Origin: Hypericibacter terrae
GTDB lineage: Bacteria > Pseudomonadota > Alphaproteobacteria > Dongiales > Dongiaceae
Direction: 5' to 3'
Length of the DNA stretch: 64,000 nt
NCBI RefSeq assembly: GCF_008728855.1
Contig: NZ_CP042906.1
Span: 5,830,119 to 5,894,118 of the forward strand
In this document: positions 27,016-36,963 of the stretch, piece after piece
Layout of the letters: each line of letters starts with the position of its first letter
Position numbering within the stretch: the stretch's first letter is position 1
Translations under genes and position numbers: made by a program
The notes under the pieces: generated by a model
Told to the model about the DNA's origin: nothing
The model's input: only the letters and a program-made list of their open reading frames with translations
Databases searched by the model: none

Positions 27016-28548
27016 ATGGAACCCACAATTGCCATTCCCAGGCTCGAGCTTCTGCAGGTGGCGGAAGCCGTCGCGCGCGAAAAGGGCATCGAGCGCGATG
27101 AAGTGCTGGAAGCGATGGAGCAGGCGATTCAGAAGGCCGGCCGCTCCAAATACGGGCATGAGCACGACATCCGCGCTCTGATCGACCGCAAGAGCGGCGA
27201 GATCCGCCTGATGCGCTTCCGCGAGATCGCCGATCCGGTGGTCAATGAGGCGACGCAGATCCCGCTCGCCGACGCGCTGCGCTCCCATCCCGACAAGAAG
27301 CTCGGCGATTTCCTGATCGAGGAACTGCCGCCGATCGATTTCGGCCGCATCGCCGCCCAGACCGCGAAGCAGGTGATCGTGCAGAAGGTGCGCGAAGCCG
27401 AGCGCAAGCGCCAGTTCGAGGAGTTCAAGAACCGCAAGGGCGAGATCGTCAACGGTCTGGTCAAGCGCGTCGAGTTCGGCAACGTGACGGTCGATCTGTC
27501 CCGGGCCGAGGCGCTGCTGCGCCGCGACGAGCTGTTGCCGCGCGAGGCCTTCCGCGTCGGCGATCGCGTCCGCGCGCTGGTGCTGGATGTGCGCGAGGAG
27601 CCGCGCGGGCCCCAGATCTTCCTGTCGCGCACCCATCCGACCTTCATGGCCAAGCTGTTCGCCCAGGAAGTGCCGGAAATCTACGACAACATCATCGAGA
27701 TCAAGGCCGTGGCCCGCGATCCCGGAAGCCGCGCCAAGATCGCCGTCATCTCGAACGACAGCTCGATCGATCCGGTCGGTGCCTGCGTCGGTATGCGCGG
27801 CAGCCGCGTCCAGGCGGTGGTCGGCGAGCTCCAGGGCGAGAAGATCGACATCATTCCCTGGTCGCAGGATCCGGCGACCTTCGTGGTGAACGCGCTGGCC
27901 CCGGCCGAGGTCGCGAAGGTGGTGCTGGACGAGGAGACCCATCGCATCGAGGTGGTGGTTCCCGACGACCAGCTGTCGCTCGCGATCGGCCGTCGCGGCC
28001 AGAACGTGCGTCTCGCCTCGCAGCTCACCGGCTGGGATATCGACATCCTGACCGAGGCCGAGGAATCCGAGCGCCGCAGCGAAGAGTTCCGCTCGCGCTC
28101 GCAGATGTTCATCGATTCGCTCGATGTCGACGACGTGATCGCGCATCTGCTGGTGACCGAAGGCTTCACCACGGTCGAGGACGTCGCTTTCATCCCGGTC
28201 GAGGATCTGGCCGCGATCGAGGGTTTCGACGAGGAAGTGGCCGAGGAGCTGCGCCAGCGGGCGCAGGCCTGGCTCGAGCAGCAGAACGAGAAGCTCAGCC
28301 TGCGCCGGCGCGAGCTCGGCGTCGCCGAGGATCTGGCCGCGGTCGAGGGCCTGACCCCCGGCATGCTGGTCACGCTCGGCGAGGCCGGCGTCAAGACGCT
28401 CGACGATCTGGCCGATCTCGCGACCGACGAGCTGGTCGACAAGAAGGACGGCATTCTGCGCGGCCATGATCTGAGCCGGGCCGATGCCGAGGCCATGATC
28501 ATGGCGGCGCGCGCCCATTGGTTCGAAGGCGACCAGGCCAAGGCCTGA
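27016..28548 (+). CDS. nusA: Transcription termination/antitermination factor NusA
   Basis: A 510-residue RNA polymerase-associated factor. Order of domains: N-terminal RNAP-binding domain (1-130), S1 (about 135-200, [20 protein letters not shown]), KH1/KH2 (about 205-345, [19 protein letters not shown] and [19 protein letters not shown]) and two C-terminal helix-hairpin-helix acidic repeats (about 365-500), the arrangement common in proteobacteria. Family length is normal. The ylxR gene follows after about 75 bases. Confidence 0.96.
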   Translation: MEPTIAIPRLELLQVAEAVAREKGIERDEVLEAMEQAIQKAGRSKYGHEHDIRALIDRKSGEIRLMRFREIADPVVNEATQIPLADALRSHPDKKLGDFLIEELPPIDFGRIAAQTAKQVIVQKVREAERKRQFEEFKNRKGEIVNGLVKRVEFGNVTVDLSRAEALLRRDELLPREAFRVGDRVRALVLDVREEPRGPQIFLSRTHPTFMAKLFAQEVPEIYDNIIEIKAVARDPGSRAKIAVISNDSSIDPVGACVGMRGSRVQAVVGELQGEKIDIIPWSQDPATFVVNALAPAEVAKVVLDEETHRIEVVVPDDQLSLAIGRRGQNVRLASQLTGWDIDILTEAEESERRSEEFRSRSQMFIDSLDVDDVIAHLLVTEGFTTVEDVAFIPVEDLAAIEGFDEEVAEELRQRAQAWLEQQNEKLSLRRRELGVAEDLAAVEGLTPGMLVTLGEAGVKTLDDLADLATDELVDKKDGILRGHDLSRADAEAMIMAARAHWFEGDQAKA

Positions 28549-28622
28549 GCCGAGAGCGGAACGCAAGGAACGGCGACGAGAACGAGGACGGCGGAATCGA
28601 ACGAATGCAGGGTAGGATGGGT

Positions 28623-29354
28623 ATGACGGCCAAGGTTGCAGCCGATGATCCGAACCGGGGGGCGATGAGCCCGACCGGCGAGGGCGCGGCCGTGGACGAG
28701 GCCGATCTGGTGGCGGCGGACGAGCCGGCCGCCGATGGCCCGCTGCGCCGCTGCATCGCCACGCGCGAGATCAGGCCCAAGGAAGAGCTGCTGCGTTTCG
28801 TGGCCGGTCCCGACAAGGATGTGGTGCCCGACCTCGCCGGCAAGTTGCCGGGCCGGGGACTTTGGGTTTCGGCCGATCGGGCCGCCATCGAGCTGGCGGT
28901 GCAGAAGAATCTGTTCGCCAAGGCCGCCAAGGCGCCGTTGCGCCCCGCGGCGGGGCTGGCCGACGAAGTCGTCCGCCTGCTGAAGCGTCGCTGCCTGGAA
29001 CTGATCGGCCTCGCCCGCGGTGCGGGGCAGGCCGTGGCCGGTTACGAGAAGGTCGATGCCTGGCTCGAGCGGGGCCAGGTGGCGGTGCTGCTCGAAGCCT
29101 GCGACGGGGCTGCCGATGGCAAGCGCCGCCTCGCGGCGAAGGCCGGGGCACCCCATATAAGCAAGGCACCGGCAGCAGCGACGGCCGAAAAGCCGCGCAT
29201 TGCCGTGATCGACCTCTTTACCGCCTCTGAACTCGCCTCGGCCCTCGGCCGCGAGCATGTGGTTCATGCCGCTCTGAGCGAGGGCGGCCTCGCCCGTGCG
29301 CTCGTGACGGATGCCTCAAGACTCAAAGCCTTGATTGCCGGACACAACAACTGA
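28623..29354 (+). CDS. YlxR-type RNA-binding protein fused to an L7Ae-like domain
   Basis: A 243-residue protein. The N-terminal DUF448/YlxR domain (about 38-110) has [21 protein letters not shown] and the GRGLWVS strand. The C-terminal half (about 115-190) with [20 protein letters not shown] resembles an L7Ae/L30e-like fold, the usual partner in alphaproteobacterial YlxR proteins. YlxR is a nucleoid- or RNase P-associated factor in Gram-positives; here the function is unproven. Start chosen at ATG 28623 because AGGATGGG precedes it; ATGs at 28605 and 28617 are alternatives. Confidence 0.8.
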   Translation: MTAKVAADDPNRGAMSPTGEGAAVDEADLVAADEPAADGPLRRCIATREIRPKEELLRFVAGPDKDVVPDLAGKLPGRGLWVSADRAAIELAVQKNLFAKAAKAPLRPAAGLADEVVRLLKRRCLELIGLARGAGQAVAGYEKVDAWLERGQVAVLLEACDGAADGKRRLAAKAGAPHISKAPAAATAEKPRIAVIDLFTASELASALGREHVVHAALSEGGLARALVTDASRLKALIAGHNN

Positions 29355-29374
29355 AGACCGATCGGATTATCGCG

Positions 29375-31969
29375 ATGACCAGTAGCAACGACACCGATGC
29401 CAGCAAAAAGCCGCTGAAGCTGAGCCGTCCCAAGCTCGAGCTGAAGAAGACGGTCGATGCCGGTCAGGTTCGACAGAGCTTCCCCCATGGCCGGACCAAG
29501 ACCGTCGCGGTCGAGGTGAAGCGCAAGCGCACCTATGCGCGCGGCAATGGCGACAAGGTCACCGAGGTCACGACCGAGCCCGAGGTGGTGGTGCCCGCCG
29601 AGGCGCCTGTGCATGGTCATGCCCCCGCTCCCGTCGAGGTGGCTCCGCCCGCGGTCGCGCGCCATCTCACGGAGAGCGAGCGCGCCGTCCGCCTGAAGGT
29701 CCTGGGCGAAGCCAAGCGCGACGACGAGTTGCGCCGCCAGATCGAGATGGAAGCCGCCCGTCAGCGCGCCGAGGAAGAGGCGCGGGCGGCGGCCGAGGAA
29801 GCGGCCCGGCCCAAGCCGGTCAAGACCGAGGCGGAACCGGCCCCGGCCGTCGTGGCGGAAGTCACGCCAGCGCCGGTCAAGGCCAAGCCCGCGCCCGAGC
29901 CGGTGCCCGCGCGTGACGGCGAGGCCAAGCCGCATCGCCTGACCGCGAAGCCCGCGGCGGCGGCCGTGCCCGCCACCGAGGACGATGAAACCGACCGCGC
30001 CCGGCGTCCGGGCGGGCCCGTGCGTCATGCGGTGCCGAAGCCGGCCCCCGTGGCGCGCCGCGACGAGCCGCGCCGGCGCACCGGCAAGATCACGATCTCG
30101 CAGGCGTTGGACGAGGATGCAGGCGAGCGCGTGCGCAGCCTGGCCGCCGTCCGCCGTGCCCGCGAGAAGGAACGCCGCCTCGCCATGGCGGCAGGCGATT
30201 CAACAAAGGTAATTCGCGACGTGGTCATTCCCGAGACGATCACCGTGCAGGAGTTGGCCAACCGTATGGCCGAGCGCGGTGCGGACGTCATCAAGTCCCT
30301 GATGAAGATGGGCATCATGGCGACCATCAACCAGACGCTCGATGCCGATACGGCCGAGCTGGTCGCCGCTGAATTCGGCCACCGGGTCCGCCGCGTATCG
30401 GCGGCCGACGTCGAGATCGGCGTCGAGGGCTTGACCGACGAGGCCGAGCATATGGTCTCGCGCTGGCCGGTCGTGACCGTGATGGGCCATGTCGATCACG
30501 GCAAGACCTCGCTGCTGGACGCCTTGCGCCAGACCGATGTCGCGGCCCATGAGGCCGGCGGCATCACGCAGCATATCGGCGCCTATCAGGTGACCCGCAG
30601 CAACGGGCAGAAGATCACCTTCATCGACACGCCGGGCCATGCCGCCTTCACCGAGATGCGCGCGCGCGGCGCCAATGTCACCGACATCGTGGTGCTGGTG
30701 GTGGCGGCCGATGACGGCATCATGGAGCAGACGGTCGAGGCGATCCATCACGCCAAGGCCGCGAAGGTTCCGATCATCGTCGCCATCAACAAGATCGACA
30801 AACCCGATGCCAACCCGACCCGCGTGCGCCAGGAACTGCTGAAGCACGAGCTGGTGGTCGAAGAGCTGGGCGGCGACATCCAGACTGTCGAAGTCTCGGC
30901 CAAGACCCGGCAGGGCCTCGACAAGCTCGAAGAGGCGATCCTGCTGCAGGCCGAAATCCTGGAACTCAAGGCCAATCCGGATCGCCCGGCCTCGGGCGCC
31001 GTGATCGAAGCCAAGCTCGAGCGCGGCCGCGGCGTCGTGGCGACCCTGCTGGTACAGCGCGGCACGCTTCGCGTCGGCGACATCCTGGTCGCGGGCGGCG
31101 AATGGGGCCGCGTGCGCGCCCTTCTCAACGACCGCGGCGACGTGATGAACGAAGGCGGTCCTTCGACGCCGGCCGAGATCCTGGGCCTGCAGGGCGCGCC
31201 GCTCGCCGGCGACACCTTCGCGGTGGTCGAGAACGAGACCAAGGCGCGTCAGGTCAGCGAATATCGCCAGCGCGTCCAGCGCGACAAGGAAGCGGCCACC
31301 CGCGTGCGCGGCTCGGCCCAGGACATCTTCACCAAGATCGCCGAGGGCGAGGCCCGCGAGCTGCCGATCATCGTCAAGGGCGACGTGCAAGGCTCGATCG
31401 AGGCGATCAACGCGTCGCTGCAGGGCCTGAACACCAAGGAAGTCGCGGTGCGCGTGCTGCATACCGCGGTCGGCGGCATCAACGAGTCCGACGTGACGCT
31501 GGCGCGGGCCTCGAACGCGATGATCATCGGCTTCAACGTGCGCGCCAATCCGCAGGCGCGCGAGATGGCCAAGCGCGACAAGATCGAGATCCGCTACTAC
31601 TCGATCATCTACAACGTGGTGGACGACGTGAAGGCGGCCCTCTCGGGCCTGCTCTCGCCGACGATGCGCGAGAACTTCCTGGGCTACGCCACGATCCGCG
31701 AGGTCTTCAACATCACCAAGGTCGGCAAGGTCGCCGGCTGCATGGTCACCGAAGGGACGGTCAAGCGCGGCGCCAAGGTGCGCCTGCTGCGCGACAACGT
31801 CGTCATTCACGAAGGCAGCCTGAAGACGCTGAAGCGCTTCAAGGACGAAGTGCGCGAGGTCAAGGAAGGCTTCGAGTGCGGCATGGCCTTCGAGAATTAC
31901 GACAACATCCAGGTCGGCGATCAGATCGAGTGCTTCGAGATCGAGTCGGTGACGCGCACGCTGGCCTAG
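29375..31969 (+). CDS. infB: Translation initiation factor IF-2
   Basis: An 864-residue GTPase that positions initiator tRNA on the ribosome. Residues 1-290 form a long Ala/Pro/Glu/Lys-rich, coiled-coil N-terminus typical of proteobacterial IF-2, including the IF2_assoc-type start [26 protein letters not shown]. An IF2_N domain follows (about 285-340). The G domain begins at about 365 with [15 protein letters not shown], then DTPGHAAF and NKIDKPDAN. Domains II-IV complete it. The stop TAG at 31967 is part of a dispersed repeat. Confidence 0.96.
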   Translation: MTSSNDTDASKKPLKLSRPKLELKKTVDAGQVRQSFPHGRTKTVAVEVKRKRTYARGNGDKVTEVTTEPEVVVPAEAPVHGHAPAPVEVAPPAVARHLTESERAVRLKVLGEAKRDDELRRQIEMEAARQRAEEEARAAAEEAARPKPVKTEAEPAPAVVAEVTPAPVKAKPAPEPVPARDGEAKPHRLTAKPAAAAVPATEDDETDRARRPGGPVRHAVPKPAPVARRDEPRRRTGKITISQALDEDAGERVRSLAAVRRAREKERRLAMAAGDSTKVIRDVVIPETITVQELANRMAERGADVIKSLMKMGIMATINQTLDADTAELVAAEFGHRVRRVSAADVEIGVEGLTDEAEHMVSRWPVVTVMGHVDHGKTSLLDALRQTDVAAHEAGGITQHIGAYQVTRSNGQKITFIDTPGHAAFTEMRARGANVTDIVVLVVAADDGIMEQTVEAIHHAKAAKVPIIVAINKIDKPDANPTRVRQELLKHELVVEELGGDIQTVEVSAKTRQGLDKLEEAILLQAEILELKANPDRPASGAVIEAKLERGRGVVATLLVQRGTLRVGDILVAGGEWGRVRALLNDRGDVMNEGGPSTPAEILGLQGAPLAGDTFAVVENETKARQVSEYRQRVQRDKEAATRVRGSAQDIFTKIAEGEARELPIIVKGDVQGSIEAINASLQGLNTKEVAVRVLHTAVGGINESDVTLARASNAMIIGFNVRANPQAREMAKRDKIEIRYYSIIYNVVDDVKAALSGLLSPTMRENFLGYATIREVFNITKVGKVAGCMVTEGTVKRGAKVRLLRDNVVIHEGSLKTLKRFKDEVREVKEGFECGMAFENYDNIQVGDQIECFEIESVTRTLA

Positions 31970-32080
31970 AGCCTGATCGTCTCAAGTCGAATCGACTTGA
32001 GACGTGAATCAGCCTCTAGTGATTTGAATGAGAGCAAGATTCACGGATCGGCTTGATTCAAGCCGATCCGATCTTGCTCT
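31965..32080. repeat. Dispersed CTCAAGTCGA palindrome repeat, long copy with second hairpin
   Basis: Palindrome arms CTCAAGTCGA (31981-31990) and TCGACTTGAG (31992-32001) are separated by one base. A second nested hairpin follows: outer arms AGAGCAAGAT (32031-32040) / ATCTTGCTCT (32071-32080), inner arms GGATCGGCTTG (32045-32055) / CAAGCCGATCC (32059-32069). Bases 31965-32030 match 8257-8322 closely. The element lies between infB and rbfA inside an otherwise compact operon. Confidence 0.8.
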
Positions 32081-32144
32081 GGGGGCCGGCGCGGGCGTCA
32101 CCCGCTCTGCTTCGAACGAACGGAACGATCCGAGGGCTTTCCAG

Positions 32145-32603
32145 GTGAAGGCACGTCGAAAATCACGCGCTGGCTCGGGCCCGAGCCAGCGCCAGTTGCG
32201 CGTTGGCGAAGAGATCCGGCATGTGCTGGCGGAGCTCTTCGTCGAAGGCCGGCTGCATGATCCGGAGCTGGCCGATCTGCGGATCACCGTGACCGAGGTC
32301 AAGGTCAGCCCCGATCTGAAGAACGCGAGCGCCTTCGTGGTGCCTTTCGGCGGCGGCGATCCCGAAGCCCTGGCCCAGTCGCTCAATCATGCGGCGCCCT
32401 TCCTGCGCGGCGAGATCGCTCACGCGCTCAAGCTGCGCTTCGCACCGCAGATACGCTTCCACCCGGACAAATCCTTCGACCGCGCGCAGCGCCTCGACCA
32501 GCTCTTCCACAGCCCCGAGATCGCGCGCGACCTGGGCGAGACGAAGGACGACGGTCGGGGACCAAACGACCAGGATGGGGACGACGAAGGCGGGGAGCGC
32601 TAG
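32145..32603 (+). CDS. rbfA: Ribosome-binding factor A
   Basis: A 152-residue KH-fold factor of 30S maturation and cold adaptation. Family segments: RQLRVGEEIRHVLAELF, LRITVTEVKVSPDLKNASAFVVPFGG, LRFAPQIRFHPDKSFDRAQRLDQL. The start GTG at 32145 is preceded by GAGGG; the open frame upstream runs through the repeat and is not family sequence. The acidic C-terminal tail (after about 130) is variable. truB follows after 3 bases. Confidence 0.9.
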   Translation: MKARRKSRAGSGPSQRQLRVGEEIRHVLAELFVEGRLHDPELADLRITVTEVKVSPDLKNASAFVVPFGGGDPEALAQSLNHAAPFLRGEIAHALKLRFAPQIRFHPDKSFDRAQRLDQLFHSPEIARDLGETKDDGRGPNDQDGDDEGGER

Positions 32604-32606
32604 GGG

Positions 32607-33533
32607 ATGGCGCGCCGGCGCAAGGGTCAGCCGATCAATGGCTGGGTCATCCTGGACAAGCCCTTGGGCATGACCTCGACGCAAGCCGTCGGTGCGGTCC
32701 GCCGTCTCTTCGACGCCAACAAGGCCGGCCATGGCGGGACGCTCGATCCGCTGGCGACCGGGCTGCTGCCGATCGCGCTCGGCGAGGCGACCAAGACCGT
32801 CTCCTATGTGATGGACGGGCGGAAGGTCTATCGCTTCACCGCCCGCTGGGGCGAGGCGCGGTCGACCGACGATGCCGAAGGTCCGGTTACGGCCCGGAGC
32901 GACCGGCGCCCCACGACCGCCGAAATCGAGGCCGTCCTGCCCCGCTTCCAGGGCGAGATCAGCCAGGTTCCCCCGGCATTTTCCGCGATCAAGGTCGAAG
33001 GCGAGCGGGCCTACGACCTGGCGCGGGCCGGGGAAACGGTCGATCTGGCGGCGCGCCCCATCTGGATCGAGCGCCTGAGCCTGGTCTCGCAACCCGACGA
33101 AGACCATGCCGAATTCGAGGTCGTGAGCGGCAAGGGCGCCTACATGCGTAGTCTTGCCAGGGACTTAGGCCTTGCCCTGGGGACCTTTGCCTATGTCTCG
33201 GCCCTGCGGCGAATCGCGGTCGGACCCTTCACGGAATCCCAGGCGATTTCTCTGGAATCGCTGAAAGCCCTGGGGCATATTCCGCCCGCCTCAGGGCACC
33301 TGTTACCGGTCGAGACGGCGCTGGACGACATCCCGGCCCTTCCCTTGACCGACGCCGAGGCGCTTCGCCTGCGTTCTGGCCAGTCCATCGGTTTGCTCCG
33401 CGCGAGCGACCGCGAACGGTTGGGCGCGATCCGTAGCGGCGATTTGGTCTGCGCCATGGCCGGCGGAAAGCCGGTGGCGTTGGCCCGCTTGGAAGCCGGC
33501 GATCTGCGCCCCGTGCGCGTGTTGCATCTCTAG
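32607..33533 (+). CDS. truB: tRNA pseudouridine(55) synthase
   Basis: A 308-residue enzyme isomerising U55 in the T-loop of tRNAs. The catalytic Asp is D47 in GHGGTLDPLATG. Other landmarks are NGWVILDKPLGMTS at the N-terminus, QVPPAFSAIKVEGERAYDLAR and GAYMRSLARDLG. The C-terminal PUA-like extension is present (LRSGQSIGLL ... VCAMAGGKPVALARLEAG). It is three bases past rbfA and 18 bp before rpsO. Confidence 0.95.
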   Translation: MARRRKGQPINGWVILDKPLGMTSTQAVGAVRRLFDANKAGHGGTLDPLATGLLPIALGEATKTVSYVMDGRKVYRFTARWGEARSTDDAEGPVTARSDRRPTTAEIEAVLPRFQGEISQVPPAFSAIKVEGERAYDLARAGETVDLAARPIWIERLSLVSQPDEDHAEFEVVSGKGAYMRSLARDLGLALGTFAYVSALRRIAVGPFTESQAISLESLKALGHIPPASGHLLPVETALDDIPALPLTDAEALRLRSGQSIGLLRASDRERLGAIRSGDLVCAMAGGKPVALARLEAGDLRPVRVLHL

Positions 33534-33551
33534 ACGAAAGGAACAGCCACG

Positions 33552-33821
33552 ATGTCGATTACGGCCGAGCGCAAACAGTCGCTCATGAAGGAATACGCCC
33601 GCAAAGAGGGCGATACCGGTTCGCCGGAAGTTCAGGTTGCGGTCTTGAGCGAGCGAATCAAGAACCTGACCGATCACCTGCAGTCCCATGAAAAGGACTT
33701 CCACTCCCGCCGCGGTCTGCTGGTCATGGTCGGCCAGCGCCGGCGTCTGCTCGACTATCTGAAGCGCACCGACGATCCGCGTTATCAGGAGCTGGTGCAG
33801 CGCCTTGGGCTGCGCCGTTAA
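33552..33821 (+). CDS. rpsO: 30S ribosomal protein S15
   Basis: An 89-residue ribosomal protein of normal length that binds the three-way junction of the 16S central domain. Characteristic blocks: [35 protein letters not shown] (N-terminal half), [27 protein letters not shown] and the C-terminal [12 protein letters not shown]. The ATG at 33552 has AAAGGAACAG ahead. The gene is followed by pnp after about 180 bp with a hairpin in between. Confidence 0.97.
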   Translation: MSITAERKQSLMKEYARKEGDTGSPEVQVAVLSERIKNLTDHLQSHEKDFHSRRGLLVMVGQRRRLLDYLKRTDDPRYQELVQRLGLRR

Positions 33822-33922
33822 TTTTACCAAGCGCTGTTCCGTCCCGCGGAACGACGCGATCCGATCAATGGGAGAGCGCGCGTGGCTGCGGTCGGCGCCG
33901 CGCGCGCCAGTTGCCGGGCCGA

Positions 33923-33952
33923 CGCAAGAGGCGGGTGCTCCCGCTTCTTGCG
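33923..33952 (+). promoter_or_regulatory. rpsO-pnp intergenic hairpin
   Basis: CGCAAGAGGCGGG (33923-33935) pairs with CCCGCTTCTTGCG (33940-33952) with one G-U pair and a TGCT loop. There is no following T-tract, so it is not a standard terminator. In other proteobacteria the rpsO-pnp space carries an RNase III site through which PNPase represses its own mRNA; this hairpin is the obvious local candidate (inference). Confidence 0.5.
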
Positions 33953-33999
33953 CGGGTCCGGCGCATCCGTAAACCGGCCGTCAGTAAGGACCTTTATCC

Positions 34000-36123
34000 A
34001 TGTTCAAAATCTATCGAAAAGAGATCGAGTGGGGCGGCCGTAAGCTCAAGCTCGAGACCGGTCATATCGCACGTCAGGCCGATGGCGCCGTCATGGCGAC
34101 CTATGGCGACACCGTCGTGCTCTGCACCGTCGTCGGTCAGCGCCAGCCCAAGGTCGGCGTCGACTTCTTCCCGCTGACCGTCAATTACCAGGAGAAGGCT
34201 TTCGCCGCGGGCAAGATCCCGGGCGGCTTCTTCAAGCGCGAAGGCCGGCCGAGCGAGAAGGAGGTGCTGACCTCGCGCCTCATCGACCGCCCGATCCGCC
34301 CGCTGTTCGCCGAGGGCTATCGCAACGAGACCCAGGTGGTCTGCACCACGCTCAGCCACGACCTCGAGAACGATCCCGATGTGGTGGCGATGATCGGCGC
34401 CTCGGCGGCGCTGACGATCTCCGGCATTCCGTTCCTCGGCCCGATCGCGGCCGCGCGCGTCGGCTATATCGACGGCAAATATGTGCTCAATCCGCGCCTC
34501 GAGGAGCTCAAGACCTCGAGCCTCGAGCTGGTTCTCGCCGGCACGACCGAAGGCGTGCTGATGGTCGAGTCCGAAGCCAGCGAGCTGTCGGAAGAGATCA
34601 TGCTGGGCGCCGTCACCTTCGGCCATGCGGCTTTCCAGCCCGTCATCCAGGCGATCATCGAGCTCGCCGAGCAATGCGCCCATGAGCCCTGGCCGCTGCC
34701 GGAGAAGGGCCCCGAATACGAGACCGCCAAGGCCCGCCTCAAGGCGATCTCGGGGGACGCGATGCGCCAGGCCTATGAAGAGACCGGCAAGCAGGCGCGG
34801 ACGAACAAGGTCGACGAAGTCCGCGCCAAGGCGGTGGAGACCCTGGTGGCCGAAGGCTTCCAGGCCGAGCTGGTGTCCAAGCTCCTGAAGAAGCTCGAGC
34901 AGGACATCGTGCGCGGCGCCATCCTCGAGACCGGCAAGCGCATCGACGGCCGCGACACCAAGACTGTCCGTCAGATCGACAGCGAAGTCGGCGTGCTGCC
35001 GCGCGCCCACGGCTCCGCGGTCTTCACCCGCGGCGAGACGCAGGCCTTCGTCGTCGCCACGCTCGGCACCGGCGAGGACGAGCAGATCATCGACGCGCTC
35101 GAGGGCGAGTTCCGCGAGCATTTCCTGCTGCATTATAACTTCCCGCCCTATTCCACGGGCGAGACCGGCCGCATGGGCTCGCCGGGCCGGCGCGAAGTCG
35201 GCCATGGCAAGCTCGCCTGGCGCGCCATCCATCCGATCCTGCCGAAGAAGGAAGACTTCCCCTACACGCTGCGCGTCGTGTCGGAGATCACCGAATCGAA
35301 CGGTTCCTCCTCGATGGCGACGGTCTGCGGTTCGTCGCTGGCGCTGATGGATGCGGGCGTTCCGCTGCGCCGTCCGGTGGCCGGCATCGCCATGGGCCTG
35401 ATCAAGGAGAAGAGCGGCTTCGCCGTCCTCTCCGACATCCTCGGCGACGAGGATCATCTGGGCGACATGGACTTCAAGGTGGCGGGCACGACCGAAGGCG
35501 TCACCTCGCTGCAGATGGACATCAAGATCACCTCGATCACGCCCGAGATCATGAAGATCGCGCTGGGCCAGGCCCGCGACGGCCGCCTGCATATCCTGGG
35601 CGAGATGTCGAAGGCGCTCTCGCGCTCGCGCGAGGCGGTCAGCCAGAACGCGCCGCGCATCACCGTGATCAACATCCCGAAGGACAAGATCCGCGAAGTG
35701 ATCGGTTCGGGCGGCAAGGTGATCCGCGAGATCTGCGAAGTCACCGGCGCCAAGATCGACATCGAGGACGATGGCACGATCAAGGTGGCGGCGGTCGACG
35801 CCACGGCGGCGCAGGCCGCGATCGACTGGATCCGCGGCATCGTCGCGGAGCCCGAGATCGGCACGGTCTACACCGGCAAGGTGGTCAAGATCATGGAATT
35901 CGGTGCCTTCGTGAACTTCCTCGGCACCCGCGACGGCCTCGTCCATATCAGCGAGCTGGCGCCTCACCGCGTCAAGCAGGTCTCCGATGTGGTGAAGGTC
36001 GGCGACGTCGTGAAGGTGAAGTGCATCGGCATGGACGATCGCGGCAAGGTCAAGCTCAGCATGAAGGCGGTCGATCAGCAGACCGGCGCCGATCTGAGCG
36101 AGAAGGCCGACGCCTCGAACTGA
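34000..36123 (+). CDS. pnp: Polyribonucleotide nucleotidyltransferase (PNPase)
   Basis: A 707-residue 3'-5' phosphorolytic exoribonuclease. Two RNase PH domains (about 10-220 and 310-540) flank a helical domain, followed by KH (about 552-612, [21 protein letters not shown]) and S1 (about 620-690, [16 protein letters not shown] ... [10 protein letters not shown]). Catalytic-region segments such as [13 protein letters not shown] and [17 protein letters not shown] (here [14 protein letters not shown]) are intact. The operon ends after this gene at a strong terminator. Confidence 0.97.
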   Translation: MFKIYRKEIEWGGRKLKLETGHIARQADGAVMATYGDTVVLCTVVGQRQPKVGVDFFPLTVNYQEKAFAAGKIPGGFFKREGRPSEKEVLTSRLIDRPIRPLFAEGYRNETQVVCTTLSHDLENDPDVVAMIGASAALTISGIPFLGPIAAARVGYIDGKYVLNPRLEELKTSSLELVLAGTTEGVLMVESEASELSEEIMLGAVTFGHAAFQPVIQAIIELAEQCAHEPWPLPEKGPEYETAKARLKAISGDAMRQAYEETGKQARTNKVDEVRAKAVETLVAEGFQAELVSKLLKKLEQDIVRGAILETGKRIDGRDTKTVRQIDSEVGVLPRAHGSAVFTRGETQAFVVATLGTGEDEQIIDALEGEFREHFLLHYNFPPYSTGETGRMGSPGRREVGHGKLAWRAIHPILPKKEDFPYTLRVVSEITESNGSSSMATVCGSSLALMDAGVPLRRPVAGIAMGLIKEKSGFAVLSDILGDEDHLGDMDFKVAGTTEGVTSLQMDIKITSITPEIMKIALGQARDGRLHILGEMSKALSRSREAVSQNAPRITVINIPKDKIREVIGSGGKVIREICEVTGAKIDIEDDGTIKVAAVDATAAQAAIDWIRGIVAEPEIGTVYTGKVVKIMEFGAFVNFLGTRDGLVHISELAPHRVKQVSDVVKVGDVVKVKCIGMDDRGKVKLSMKAVDQQTGADLSEKADASN

Positions 36124-36128
36124 GACGC

Positions 36129-36164
36129 AACGCCCCCTCCCCTCGAGGGAGGGGGCGTTTTTCC
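36129..36164 (+). terminator. Rho-independent terminator of the rimP-pnp operon
   Basis: AACGCCCCCTCCC pairs with GGGAGGGGGCGTT around a 5-base loop, and the arm runs directly into TTTTTCC. It begins 5 bp after the pnp stop. Confidence 0.92.
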
Positions 36165-36188
36165 TTACGCACCCCGGGTTGTGAAGCC

Positions 36189-36914
36189 ATGCTCCGCCTG
36201 CCCAAGGTGATCGGCCATCGCGGTGCGGCCGCTTCGGCACCCGAGAACACGCTGGAATCCTTCGAACGCGCCGCTCTGCTGGGCGCCCGCTGGGTGGAGT
36301 TCGACGCCAAGCTCAGCCGCGACGGCGTCGTCATCATCATGCATGACGACACGCTCGACCGGACCACCAGCGGTCGCGGGCCGGTCGCGAAGGCGGATTG
36401 GAGCCAGATCAGCCGGCTCGATGCCGGCGCCTGGTTCGGCCCGAACTGGCGCGGGGTCAAGGTGCCCCGGCTCGACGAGACCATCGCGCTCCTTGCCAGG
36501 CTGGGCCTCAACGCCAATATCGAGATCAAGCCCTGCCCCGGCCGCGAGGTCGAGACGGCGGCCGCCGTGATCGAGGTGGTGCGCGAACACTGGCCGAAGG
36601 ATCGCGAGCCGCCCCTGCTGTCGAGCTTCGCGCTGGAAAGCATGGTGGTGGCGCGGGATCTGGCGCCCGAACTGCCGCGCGGGCTGCTGATCTGGGACAC
36701 GCCCGAGATCTGGCGGTCCGAGGCTGGCCGGCTGGGCTGTCTGTCGGTGCATTTTTCCGGCCGATCCCTGCCCCGGGACTTGAAGGCGGTCAAACAGGCG
36801 GGGCTGGGGATCGCGGTCTATACGGTCAATGACCGGCGCAAGGCGCGCCGGTTGCTTGATGCGGGCGTCGATAGCATCATATCGGACAGTCCGGATACGG
36901 TGCTCGCGGCGTGA
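36189..36914 (+). CDS. Glycerophosphodiester phosphodiesterase
   Basis: A 241-residue cytoplasmic (no signal peptide) enzyme of the UgpQ type that hydrolyses glycerophosphodiesters to glycerol-3-phosphate and an alcohol. The catalytic signature is IGHRGAAASAPENTLESF at the start (H10, R11, E19), then VEFDAKLSRDGVVIIMHDDTLDRTTSG, and later NIEIKP. ATG at 36189 follows the conserved start closely. A possible link is phospholipid turnover, alongside the ornithine-lipid genes upstream, but there is no operon connection. Confidence 0.87.
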   Translation: MLRLPKVIGHRGAAASAPENTLESFERAALLGARWVEFDAKLSRDGVVIIMHDDTLDRTTSGRGPVAKADWSQISRLDAGAWFGPNWRGVKVPRLDETIALLARLGLNANIEIKPCPGREVETAAAVIEVVREHWPKDREPPLLSSFALESMVVARDLAPELPRGLLIWDTPEIWRSEAGRLGCLSVHFSGRSLPRDLKAVKQAGLGIAVYTVNDRRKARRLLDAGVDSIISDSPDTVLAA

Positions 36915-36963
36915 CCCAGGGTCCGGGGTCCCGCGCCCGCGAGCGAACAGGAGAGTCGATAGA

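Noticed and set aside
33994..36240. 748-residue minus-strand open frame opposite pnp
   Set aside because: It is a codon-bias shadow of pnp; no family similarity in its translation.
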